In this document: piece after piece, positions 45,251 through 53,758 of the stretch
Layout of the letters: each line of letters begins with the position of its first letter
How positions within the stretch are numbered: position 1 is the stretch's first letter
Assembly (NCBI RefSeq): GCF_026127265.1
Contig: NZ_WWFG01000002.1
Location: forward strand, 2,046,001-2,110,000
Source: Nostoc sp. KVJ3
Lineage (GTDB): Bacteria > Cyanobacteriota > Cyanobacteriia > Cyanobacteriales > Nostocaceae
Direction: 5' to 3'
Length of the DNA: 64,000 nt
The notes under the pieces: generated by a model
Databases searched by the model: none
The model's input: only the letters and a program-made list of their open reading frames with translations
Told to the model about the DNA's origin: nothing
Program-made: the position numbers and the translations under genes

Positions 45251-48200
45251 TCAACCCTCTTTTTGATGCAAATTTAGCGATCGCACTGTCCCCAAGTGTT
45301 CTTGTAATTGTTGGGCAAGGATATTCAGGTTTGGAGGGTGGATGATGGTGAAATGATTACCATCAACAATCTCTGTATGGGTTCTACCCGTAGTGTATTG
45401 ACTCCAGTCTGTTTGAGCTAGCCTTTTTTCAAGCCGCTCTGAAGCCCACCAAATATAGAGGCTAGCTTGAATTGGGGGAGGAGAGTAACCTCTGAACAGT
45501 TGTTCATGAATCTTGTCAAGAGCCACTTGTTTTTCCAAAATCTCAAAAGAAATCTCCGTTGAGAGGAAATTTTTTTCTTGTCCCCAAACCATCATCCGCC
45601 GCAGACTTTCAAAATAAGGTAAGTCTACAAGCTCCTCTCGTAGTGCCTGTTTTTCAGTAGAATTAATAGTCATAACAGCATCGGCGAAAGCTTTGCTGAT
45701 TCTCAATGCGAGTTCTAGTAAGAGGTCTTCGTAAGCTGGGCCATTATCTGGAACTAAAAAACCATCCAAAAGTCCAACCAAACCCACCTTCTCGCCTTGC
45801 TGCTCTAACTGTTTCGCAACACTCACAGCAAGGGCCCCTCCCATAGACCAACCAACAAGAAAATAAGGGCCATTGGGCTGATGCTGGCGAATGGCGTTAG
45901 CGTATTCAACAGCCATAAGATCAATGCTGTGATGCTCAACAGCCGGGTCATTGAGAGCGCGGGACTGTAAACCGTAGACAGGTTGATCCGATCCAAGACA
46001 GGCTGCTAGATGCTGATAAACTATTACCTGTCCCCCTGCTGAGTGCATACAAAAAAGTGGTGGCTGAGTTCCTTTAGCTTGGATTGGAACTAAACATGAG
46101 GGTGATACTGAAGCAGAAGTATTATTTATGAGAAAATTTGCTAACCCTGCCACGGTGGGATACTGGAAAAGTACGCTCAGAGGGATATTTCTGCTAAATT
46201 TTTGATTAATTTTCGACATTAGTTGAGCAGCTAATAAGGAATGTCCGCCCAACTCAAAAAAATTGTCTTGAATGCTAATCTGCTTAAACTTGAAGATTTT
46301 AGCCCAAATTGTTACCAGTAGTTCTTCAACAGGATTTGCAGGTAGTTCAAAAGTTTTTTCTAACTCCAGTCTAGTGCGATCGCGTGCGGGAAGCACTTGA
46401 AGATCCACCTTACCGTTAGGTGTTAGCGGGAAGGACTCTAGCGTTACGAAGGCAGAGGGAACCATGTACCCCGGCAGTTTTTCTTTCAGAAAACCGCGCA
46501 ATTCCCTAACAACAACAGCCTCTTTTTGCTTCAAAACTATATAAGCTACGAGATCCTTTTCTCCTGGCACATTTTCCTGGACTATAACTATGCCAGTACT
46601 GACGGCTGGGTGTTGGTTTAATACAGCTTCAATTTCCCCCAATTCGATGCGGAAGCCGCGAATCTTTACTTGACGATCAATTCGACCAAGAAACTCGATG
46701 TTACCATCCGGGAGGTAGCGGGCTAAGTCTCCAGTTTTATACAGACGTTTTAGCTCTCCTTTAACCCCCGATTTCTCTCTTCCCTTGGTAATTGCTAATG
46801 GGTTAGGGATGAATTTTTGCTTGGTCAAATCTGGGTGGTTGAGGTAGCCTCTAGCAACACCAGCACCACCTATATACAGTTCTCCAGAAACACCTATGGG
46901 AGTCGGTTGTAGATAATTATCCAATATGTACACTTGAGCATGAGAAATGGGATTGCCAATTGGTACGTTTTTTCTCTCAAGTTTTATTGATGTTGAATCG
47001 GATAATTGACAGAGTGTAGTGACTACAGTTGCTTCAGTGGGGCCGTATGTGTTTATTAGCTTCGGCAAAGAACCGACATACTGCTGCCACATTACTACTT
47101 GCTGCGGTAACACTCGCTCTCCTCCAATAATCACCAACCGTAATGACTCTGGGAAAGAAAAATTAGCGATCGCTAATTCCGAGACTAACTGATGCCAGTA
47201 TGCTGTAGGTAAGTCTAAAACTGTCAATTGCCAATCCCGACAAGCTTGCACAAAATCAGGTACAGAACTCAACATTTCTTGAGTCCGCAGCACTAGCGTA
47301 CCACCACAACTTAAGCAGGGATAGATTTCTTCTGCTGCTGCATCAAAACTAATGGAAGCAAATTGTAGTATGCGATCGTCTTGTTTGAGTTCGTATGCAG
47401 CCTTCGCTGTTTGGGTGAAATTGACTAAGGACTGATGTTCAATCATTACTCCTTTGGGTTTTCCAGTAGAACCGGAAGTATAAATCACATAAGCTAGATG
47501 CTCCGGCTTAACTCCACTAATCGGATTTTCTTGACTCTGGGACAGATTCACTGGCCAATCAGTATCCAAATAGACTATCTGCGCTGGATGCGACGGTAAT
47601 TGACTTCCCAGCTTTTGTTGAGTCAACAATACTGAAACATCGGCATCTGACAACATAAACGTCAAACGCTCTTGGGGATAGGTGGGGTCTAGCGGTACAT
47701 AAGCTCCACCCGCTTTCAGAATGCCCAAAAGTCCCACAACCATGTCTAAGGAGCGTTCCACATAAATACCCACCAACACCTCCGGCCCAACTTCTAAGGT
47801 TTGTAGGTAGTGTGCTAGTTGATTGGCTCGGACATTTAATTCCTGGTAAGTTAGTTGCTGGTCTTGAAACACCACTGCCAAAGCATCTGGGGTCAATTCC
47901 ACTTGTGCTTCAAATAACTGATGAATACATTGCTGGGAATACTCTATCTGGGTGTTATTCCACTCCACTAACAATTGGTGTCGCTCAGTTTTGGTTAGTA
48001 GGGGCAATGACCAAATTTGCTGATCTGGATTGGTAATAATTGCTTCTAGCAAGGTTTGGAAATGACCCGCCATGCGGCTAATTGTCGTTTCGTCAAACAG
48101 ATCGGTGTTGTATCTTAACAGACCAAGAAGTGATTCCTTGGTTTCCATCATGTCAAATACTAAATCATTCTGCCCTTCTTGCTGGGGAATGACAAAAGGC

Positions 48201-49513
48201 TCTAGCGATAACCCTCCCCAATCTTCTCTGGTTTTTGCTTGAGTGGATACGGATAATTCTATGTCTTCTCCCAACTCCTGTAATTTCATCAGATTAAAGG
48301 AGACGCGGAGAATTTTGGTTAGGCTGAGGTTATGGTTTACCTGGAATTGCTCAACTAATAAAGGTGAGGGATAATCTTGATGAGCGATCGCATCCAATAC
48401 TGTATGGCGCACTTGAGTTAAAAGTTCAGAAAACCTAGGATTATCAGCAAGATTGACTCGCAAGGCGAGTATATTCACAAAGAAACCTACTGTCCTAGCG
48501 AATTCCGGCTGACTCCTACCCTCCGTTGGAGAAGCGACAATAATATCTTCCTGACCTGTGTAACGATGGATTAGCACTGCAAAGGCTGTTAGGAGAGTCA
48601 TATAAAGGGTAGCTCCCAAAACTTTTGCTTGCTCTTTAAGCTGATAAGTCAACTCTTTACTTAACTCAAAAGTATAAGAAGCTCCCCGATGGTTCTGAAA
48701 TTGCCCTCTAGGTCTATCTGTAGGTAAGTTAAGCACTGACACATCAGCCAACTGTTTCTGCCAGTAAGACCAAAGATGTTCTCCTATAGGACTTGCCAGC
48801 ATTTTCTGCTGCCATTGTACGAAGTCTTTATACTGCCACTTATTGGGAAGTAAAGACACGACTTCACCAGTATTTTCTATTTGGTAGAGTAAACGCAACT
48901 CATCTAAAAGAATACCAAATGAGAAGCCATCAACAGCAATATGGTGTATTGCCAGTAAAAAAATATAATCTTGGGCAGAGCGAGTAAACAAACACAAGCG
49001 CAATACAGGCCCTCGTTCCAAATCAAAAGGATGCTGATAAGCCTCAATTACTTTTTTAGTTAGTTCTTCCCAGTTCCATGTTGCAGCGTCAGTTTCTTCA
49101 AGACAAACTTCCTGATATTCATGAATCTTTTGAAAAGGTTCAGCGTTATGTTCGCCAAATGTAGTCCGCAGCGTTGGATGGCGAATTACTAACTGCTGGC
49201 AAGCACGTTGTAAGGCTAAAATATTTAATCTGGAGCGGATGCGGACTGTAAACGCAATGTTATAAGCCCCGCTTTTTGGGGCAAATTGGTACATGAACCA
49301 CAGCCCTTGCTGCCCGTAAGAAAGGGGATAAGATTTTGGGGTGTGAAACCCTTGATTGAGTAATTGTAATATTTCTGTTTTATGCTGCTTAATTTTATTC
49401 AGCAGTGGGATATTTAATACCTCTTTTGGCCCACGATAACGCAGACGTTCTCCATCGAGAAACAATTCTACATTTTGTTGCAAAAGGTCTTTGAGAAACT
49501 CAGCTATATTCAT
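45251..49513 (-). CDS. single-module NRPS (TubC-C-A-PCP-TE), ScoA-like
   Basis: The 1420-residue enzyme has a TubC-like N-terminal docking domain (about 1-53). A condensation domain follows (about 60-500; active HHIAVDG near 188), then an adenylation domain (about 520-1035; YTSGSTGKPKG and NTYGPTEAT) and a carrier domain with the phosphopantetheine serine in LGGHSLLAAQ (about 1092). It ends in a thioesterase with GWSMGG (about 1223) and the C-terminal GNHF histidine. My manual specificity code, D-A-E-D-I-G-T-V-V-K, has acidic pocket residues that suggest a basic amino acid such as lysine or ornithine, as in ScoA. ScoA-type enzymes end in a reductase; this one has a thioesterase. It overlaps the ACP gene by four bases. 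Confidence 0.93.
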   Translation of the reverse strand: MNIAEFLKDLLQQNVELFLDGERLRYRGPKEVLNIPLLNKIKQHKTEILQLLNQGFHTPKSYPLSYGQQGLWFMYQFAPKSGAYNIAFTVRIRSRLNILALQRACQQLVIRHPTLRTTFGEHNAEPFQKIHEYQEVCLEETDAATWNWEELTKKVIEAYQHPFDLERGPVLRLCLFTRSAQDYIFLLAIHHIAVDGFSFGILLDELRLLYQIENTGEVVSLLPNKWQYKDFVQWQQKMLASPIGEHLWSYWQKQLADVSVLNLPTDRPRGQFQNHRGASYTFELSKELTYQLKEQAKVLGATLYMTLLTAFAVLIHRYTGQEDIIVASPTEGRSQPEFARTVGFFVNILALRVNLADNPRFSELLTQVRHTVLDAIAHQDYPSPLLVEQFQVNHNLSLTKILRVSFNLMKLQELGEDIELSVSTQAKTREDWGGLSLEPFVIPQQEGQNDLVFDMMETKESLLGLLRYNTDLFDETTISRMAGHFQTLLEAIITNPDQQIWSLPLLTKTERHQLLVEWNNTQIEYSQQCIHQLFEAQVELTPDALAVVFQDQQLTYQELNVRANQLAHYLQTLEVGPEVLVGIYVERSLDMVVGLLGILKAGGAYVPLDPTYPQERLTFMLSDADVSVLLTQQKLGSQLPSHPAQIVYLDTDWPVNLSQSQENPISGVKPEHLAYVIYTSGSTGKPKGVMIEHQSLVNFTQTAKAAYELKQDDRILQFASISFDAAAEEIYPCLSCGGTLVLRTQEMLSSVPDFVQACRDWQLTVLDLPTAYWHQLVSELAIANFSFPESLRLVIIGGERVLPQQVVMWQQYVGSLPKLINTYGPTEATVVTTLCQLSDSTSIKLERKNVPIGNPISHAQVYILDNYLQPTPIGVSGELYIGGAGVARGYLNHPDLTKQKFIPNPLAITKGREKSGVKGELKRLYKTGDLARYLPDGNIEFLGRIDRQVKIRGFRIELGEIEAVLNQHPAVSTGIVIVQENVPGEKDLVAYIVLKQKEAVVVRELRGFLKEKLPGYMVPSAFVTLESFPLTPNGKVDLQVLPARDRTRLELEKTFELPANPVEELLVTIWAKIFKFKQISIQDNFFELGGHSLLAAQLMSKINQKFSRNIPLSVLFQYPTVAGLANFLINNTSASVSPSCLVPIQAKGTQPPLFCMHSAGGQVIVYQHLAACLGSDQPVYGLQSRALNDPAVEHHSIDLMAVEYANAIRQHQPNGPYFLVGWSMGGALAVSVAKQLEQQGEKVGLVGLLDGFLVPDNGPAYEDLLLELALRISKAFADAVMTINSTEKQALREELVDLPYFESLRRMMVWGQEKNFLSTEISFEILEKQVALDKIHEQLFRGYSPPPIQASLYIWWASERLEKRLAQTDWSQYTTGRTHTEIVDGNHFTIIHPPNLNILAQQLQEHLGTVRSLNLHQKEG

Positions 49514-49902
49514 ATTTCACCTTCTAGCCACTCCCCATCATTTATTTTGATTGGGGCTAATTTTGGCTCATCTTGGCTGAGAATTGGCAATTGCTCAGGA
49601 GATACAGATTCACTATTTCCATTTATTAGCTGTTCAATTACTATTGTTGCCAAACTAGCAACAGTAGAATCTTTCATGAATTTGACCGCAGGTACATCTA
49701 CTTCCAAGTCGCTTCTCAGTCTATTTCTCAGTTTAACAGCTATCAAAGAATCGAGTCCCAGATGATTAAGAGGTTGCTGTACGTCTAGTTGGGATGCATT
49801 TATCCCAATGGCTTTGGCGATGTGTTCTTGAAGATAAGCGATTAAGACTGCTTGGCGATCGCTCGTACTCAAACACAAAATATTATCATTATTTAGTAGC
49901 AT
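49510..49902 (-). CDS. acyl carrier protein, ScoB-like
   Basis: The product has a carrier domain of about 80 residues (about 18-100) with the phosphopantetheine site Ser52 in LGLDSLIAVKLRNRL, plus a polar C-terminal extension (to 130). The LDSLIAV form is closer to polyketide/fatty acyl carriers than to peptidyl carriers. Its stop overlaps the NRPS start (ATGA), so translation is probably coupled. In the isonitrile lipopeptide pathway the matching ACP (ScoB, Rv0100) carries the fatty acyl chain during isonitrile formation and delivers it to the NRPS. Confidence 0.9.
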   Translation of the reverse strand: MLLNNDNILCLSTSDRQAVLIAYLQEHIAKAIGINASQLDVQQPLNHLGLDSLIAVKLRNRLRSDLEVDVPAVKFMKDSTVASLATIVIEQLINGNSESVSPEQLPILSQDEPKLAPIKINDGEWLEGEI

Positions 49903-49914
49903 CTAAATAAAAAC

Positions 49915-50502
49915 CTATGCGCTTATAGATTGATGATTCTCATCAAGGGTTTCTTGCGGTTCACTGTTTAATACAGCGATGGTTACATCACCTTCAGACC
50001 AGCCTCCATTTTTTTCATAAAAGGCACATGAAGTCTTCAAGATAATTAAATTCCCACGGACAGAATATTTATTGATTGATAGACTTCCTTGAAAATGATT
50101 AGAATTTATTGGTTTTCTAAAGGTACTAGAAAACTTAACAATCAGAAAATTACTAAGTTGTCGCCGCTTATAGGTTTCTAAATCCCAGTCTCTCATCACT
50201 TCTAACAAATTATTTTCAATTAAATAAGCAACCATGATATAGAATAACTGGTTGTAACAAATGTTGAATTCTACCGAATTAAAGTGCCCGGTGGCTGCAA
50301 TGTAGCAAGATTCTGGAATAGAAAAGTCACCTGTTACCAACCATAATCCTTGACGATCGCTGCTTGATTCACCAACTAATTCAGGACATTTAAACTGTGC
50401 CTTTCTCAAATATTTGCAATCATCTTTATATGGTTCCAAGAACACATCTAATAAAACTTGGCTTACGTCATCTGTCTTGCTAACTTTGGGATTTATATTC
50501 AT
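49915..50502 (-). CDS. FcoT/ScoD-like hotdog thioesterase family protein
   Basis: This 195-residue protein matches the FcoT family (Rv0098 of M. tuberculosis) in its core SCYIAATGHFNSVEFNICYN (about 65-84) and the late GGWSEGDVTIAVL. FcoT was first described as a long-chain acyl-CoA thioesterase. Its homologue ScoD adds glycine to an alpha,beta-unsaturated fatty acyl-ACP and releases the beta-(carboxymethylamino) acid. The neighbours, a TauD-like oxygenase 18 bp upstream and an ACP 12 bp downstream, point to that reaction here. Assignment rests on remembered motifs and gene order; no search was done. Confidence 0.82.
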   Translation of the reverse strand: MNINPKVSKTDDVSQVLLDVFLEPYKDDCKYLRKAQFKCPELVGESSSDRQGLWLVTGDFSIPESCYIAATGHFNSVEFNICYNQLFYIMVAYLIENNLLEVMRDWDLETYKRRQLSNFLIVKFSSTFRKPINSNHFQGSLSINKYSVRGNLIILKTSCAFYEKNGGWSEGDVTIAVLNSEPQETLDENHQSISA

Positions 50503-50520
50503 AACTATCCTGTCAATAAA

Positions 50521-51408
50521 TTAGGAAACATAAAATGGTAAGCCGTCATAAATACCTATGCGATAGCTTACACTTTTCTCACCTTTTGGTACTGAAGATG
50601 CTTTGTGATTAAGTGTTCTGTTATCCCATAAAAGAATGTCGCCTTCTTTCCAGATGTGCGTATGAATATGCTCATCACACTCAATAAATGAAAATAATTC
50701 TTGTAAAAGTTCTTGACTTGTTTCATAATCAAGACCTTTGATACCAGTAGTAAAACCTTGGCTCATATACAAGATTTTTTCATGAGTCGCTGGGTGCATA
50801 ATCACAGCCGGATGTTTAACAGATGGAAATTTCTTTTCAAAGTCATTCAAAATATCTATGATGGCTTTGTCTATATCCCACTCTTGCACTTTATAACGCC
50901 ATTTCGCTTCATGTACCATGTATTTTCCATCAATGTAGCTTCTTAAATTTGGAGCTAACTTTTTATAAACTTGCTGCATATCGATATAGTAGGTTTCTCT
51001 AACCGAATTTGGCAGCACCTTTGGGTACAACATGGTAAGTGGCAACGGTTGATCAAGAAATGCACAATCAGTATGCCAGTATCGACCTGTTCCTGCAACG
51101 CCAAATTTTTTCCCATCTTTTGAGACATTGGAAGATACAAAAATTTCAGGATAGTCCGGGTGATGATAATTTTCTTGAGGGTATATTTGTGGCGTACCAA
51201 TTTTTTTAGCAAATTCTATATATTGGTAATCACTAATATTTTGTCCTCTAAAAACTACTATTTTATGGTCGTATACAAGTTTTTTAATGATATTAACTTC
51301 TGCTTCGCTAATCAAAGCTACATCTATCTCTAAAATTTCCGCTCCAATTTTTTCTGAAACTGGTTGATTGATTTTCATGATATTCATTATTGTATTGGAA
51401 TTTTTCAA
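50521..51408 (-). CDS. TauD-like Fe(II)/2-oxoglutarate oxygenase, ScoE-like isonitrile synthase
   Basis: A TauD/TfdA-family enzyme of 295 residues with the iron ligands in YWHTDCAF (His112, Asp114) and TLNHKASS (His268), and the 2-oxoglutarate-binding arginine in VSYRIGIYDG (Arg283). In the ScoE/Rv0097 subgroup, such enzymes oxidatively decarboxylate a beta-(carboxymethylamino) fatty acid to an isonitrile. The gene order with FcoT-like, ACP, NRPS and ligase genes is that of this subgroup. A plain taurine dioxygenase is less likely, because no sulfonate transporter is nearby. Starts at codons 8 and 11 are also possible. It is the first gene of the putative operon. Confidence 0.87.
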   Translation of the reverse strand: MKNSNTIMNIMKINQPVSEKIGAEILEIDVALISEAEVNIIKKLVYDHKIVVFRGQNISDYQYIEFAKKIGTPQIYPQENYHHPDYPEIFVSSNVSKDGKKFGVAGTGRYWHTDCAFLDQPLPLTMLYPKVLPNSVRETYYIDMQQVYKKLAPNLRSYIDGKYMVHEAKWRYKVQEWDIDKAIIDILNDFEKKFPSVKHPAVIMHPATHEKILYMSQGFTTGIKGLDYETSQELLQELFSFIECDEHIHTHIWKEGDILLWDNRTLNHKASSVPKGEKSVSYRIGIYDGLPFYVS

Positions 51409-52300
51409 GTTATTAATTAATGAGATTTGGTGCTTTTAGAGAATTATGAAAATAGTCTAATAGGACTTACGTAAAATCATGAAAAAACGAACCGCAAAGG
51501 ACGCAAAGGACACAAATAAATAAGAGTTCCAGAGAGTTTTTGCGTAAGTTCTATCTAATTTATTACTAGCCTTGGCCACTAGAAGTCAAGGCTATACAGA
51601 CAAAACCCGCTTCCGTCGGTTAAAAACCTGTGATTACATCTATTACAAAATAATAAATTTTACACAGATAAATTTAGCTGTCCATTACCAAAATTATTTA
51701 GTTGTAAGAATGGTTGTTTAGAGTGTTCCAAAAAATAAATGATCTAAAACCCGCCGTTGCGAACGCTCACGATGACAATTGGGCATTTTTTACTTGGAGT
51801 ACTCTTAGAGGAATGAAAAGATAAATGACTTACTATCTTGCCATATTTTTTGTGATTATTGATAGTGTTCATCTTTTTTGCAACTCAAGGGTTAAGCATA
51901 TAGCATACTAATAGTGTTTAGCAAGTAGCAATAGATAACTATTTTTAATACCTTTTAAAATAGACAAAAAATATTAAGTTTTTATTCCTTATATAAATGA
52001 TTAATGGCTTATTTGTAAATTAATGCCAAGTATTACAGGCTGTCTTTTGACTTAAAGCTCTGTTTGATTAAATAATATCTAATACTTTTCTGCAACTCCA
52101 AACAAATTAATGCTATACACCAAGAGTCGTTGCTCCAACTAATTGATAGTTGAGACTAATAGACTTGATGTTTGTGTGTGTCAATAACTCATTACGACTA
52201 ATACCTATAAAGTAGTAGTCTGCCAATAAAATTTTGAGGCATGAATCAATTTTTCTCTTCCTTTGCGTTCTTACGTCCTTCGTGGTTCGTTCCTTAAATA
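51409..52300. other. long intergenic region between the isonitrile-like cluster and the MFS gene
   Basis: About 890 bp, AT-rich. It holds the MITE at 51462-51552 and a second degenerate inverted pair (TAGAGTGTTCCAAAAAATAA near 51718, with its partner ending about 51809). It also has a CTTTGCGTTCTTACGTCC-type repeat just before the MFS gene. Promoters for both directions must lie here, but I cannot place them with confidence. Confidence 0.45.
51462..51552. mobile_element. MITE with AGGACTTACGTAAAA ends
   Basis: AGGACTTACGTAAAA and the complement of TTTTTGCGTAAGTTCT bound 91 bp, the same length and ends as the element at 18087-18177. TCTAAT is repeated on both sides, allowing a small offset. 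It lies just upstream of the TauD-like gene start. Confidence 0.6.
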
Positions 52301-53572
52301 ATGGGAAAATCAACAGTTTCAAGCAAGGATAAATTACCTCTTTGGCAGCCGTTGACTGTACGCGACTTCCTGCTATTGTTTATTGGTGAAAGTGTTTCAC
52401 TTTTAGGAGATCAATTTTTCTTAGTGGCATTGCCTTGGTTGACTATCCAGTTGACTCATTCTCCTGTCAGCTTGGGTGCGGTGCTAATGGCAGCAGCAGT
52501 TCCGCGTGCTATTTTAATGTTGCTTGGTGGTGTCGTTAGCGATCGCATCTCACCCCGGTTACTCATGCTTGTTTCCCATACTTTATGTGCGCTACTGACA
52601 GCTTTACTGACGATACTGGTTTGGTTCCAAGGGACACAGATATGGCTTCTTTACCTATTTGCTATTAGCTTTGGAATCATAGAAGGCTTTTCCATCCCAG
52701 CCGCGAGGTCAATTATCCCTACCCTCGTCAACCAGGAGCAGTTGACAGCTAGTAACACCTTGAGTCAGGGAGCTACTCAACTGATTGTGCTGATTGGGCC
52801 AGCATTAGGCGGTTTGCTGATTGCTACCGTTGGTATTGAAAAAGCATTTGCAATTGATGCTGCCAGTTTCGTTTTCTCAGTCGCAACACTTTTGCTGATG
52901 AAAGGCGGCCGTAAGGAAAGTGTTGTGAATGACAAGTCTATTACGAAACCTTCCTTAAGGAGCAAGAGTCTAAGTTTAATCGCCGGTATTCGGGAGGGAC
53001 TCAATTATGTTTGGCATAATCCAGGACTGAGAGCAGTTTTGCTGGTCATAACGGCGATCAATCTTTTTTTCCTCGGCCCATTAGAAGTTGGCATCACATC
53101 ATTGGCTCAAAGTCGCTTTTCAGGAGGTGCGATCGCATTAGGAACAATGAAGTCAGCTTGGGGTGGTGGTGCGCTATTAGGGACACTGATGACTGGAGTT
53201 CTTCGCTATCCTCCACGGATGGGAGTTTTGATGCTGAGTCTCGCTAGCATCCAAGGCTTTGGTCTATTCTTGCTTGGTTTTATACCAAATATATTATTAG
53301 CTAGTATCACAATTGCGATACTAGGTTGTTGTAGCGGCTTTTTTACTGTTTTAGGAATTACCTGGATTCAAAAGCAAACTCCTTCTGAAATGTTAGGAAG
53401 AGTTATGAGTTTAGGGATGTTCTCTGCCTTTGGGATTGCTCCGTTTTCTTACGCTTTAGCTGGCTTATTAGCTGATTTAAATCTGATTATTCTTTTTTCT
53501 GTGGCAGGTGGAATTATAGTTATAATCAATACTTTATTGGCAGCAAATCCATCAGTTCGCAGTATAGAGTAA
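52301..53572 (+). CDS. MFS transporter, likely exporter
   Basis: A 423-residue major facilitator protein with about 12 membrane helices. It has the SLLGDQFFLVALPWLTI start typical of the DHA3 (EntS-like) group, GGVVSDRISPRLLM between helices 2 and 3 (the GxxxDR loop motif), and a cytoplasmic loop near residues 205-235. EntS exports a siderophore, and DHA3 members often export secondary metabolites or drugs. The gene is divergent from the isonitrile-like cluster, about 890 bp away, so it may export the product, but this is only suggested by location. Confidence 0.88.
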   Translation: MGKSTVSSKDKLPLWQPLTVRDFLLLFIGESVSLLGDQFFLVALPWLTIQLTHSPVSLGAVLMAAAVPRAILMLLGGVVSDRISPRLLMLVSHTLCALLTALLTILVWFQGTQIWLLYLFAISFGIIEGFSIPAARSIIPTLVNQEQLTASNTLSQGATQLIVLIGPALGGLLIATVGIEKAFAIDAASFVFSVATLLLMKGGRKESVVNDKSITKPSLRSKSLSLIAGIREGLNYVWHNPGLRAVLLVITAINLFFLGPLEVGITSLAQSRFSGGAIALGTMKSAWGGGALLGTLMTGVLRYPPRMGVLMLSLASIQGFGLFLLGFIPNILLASITIAILGCCSGFFTVLGITWIQKQTPSEMLGRVMSLGMFSAFGIAPFSYALAGLLADLNLIILFSVAGGIIVIINTLLAANPSVRSIE

Positions 53573-53758
53573 TTAGTCTACTAGCGGTTCTCGTTTAAGT
53601 GAGGTACACCCATAGGGGCACAAGTAGCCAAAAGTAAAACTGAGTTCTTACCTAGATTGAGACTTTTAATAGTTTGTGTTTGAAATGCGATCGCAGTACT
53701 CTAGATGTTATTAGCAAAATATTCATCCAGCTACTGCTCGGCAAATCAGGATAAGAAA

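Noticed and set aside
52113..52322. 69-codon minus-strand frame before the MFS gene
   Set aside because: It overlaps the MFS start and a dispersed repeat, and has no gene-like features.
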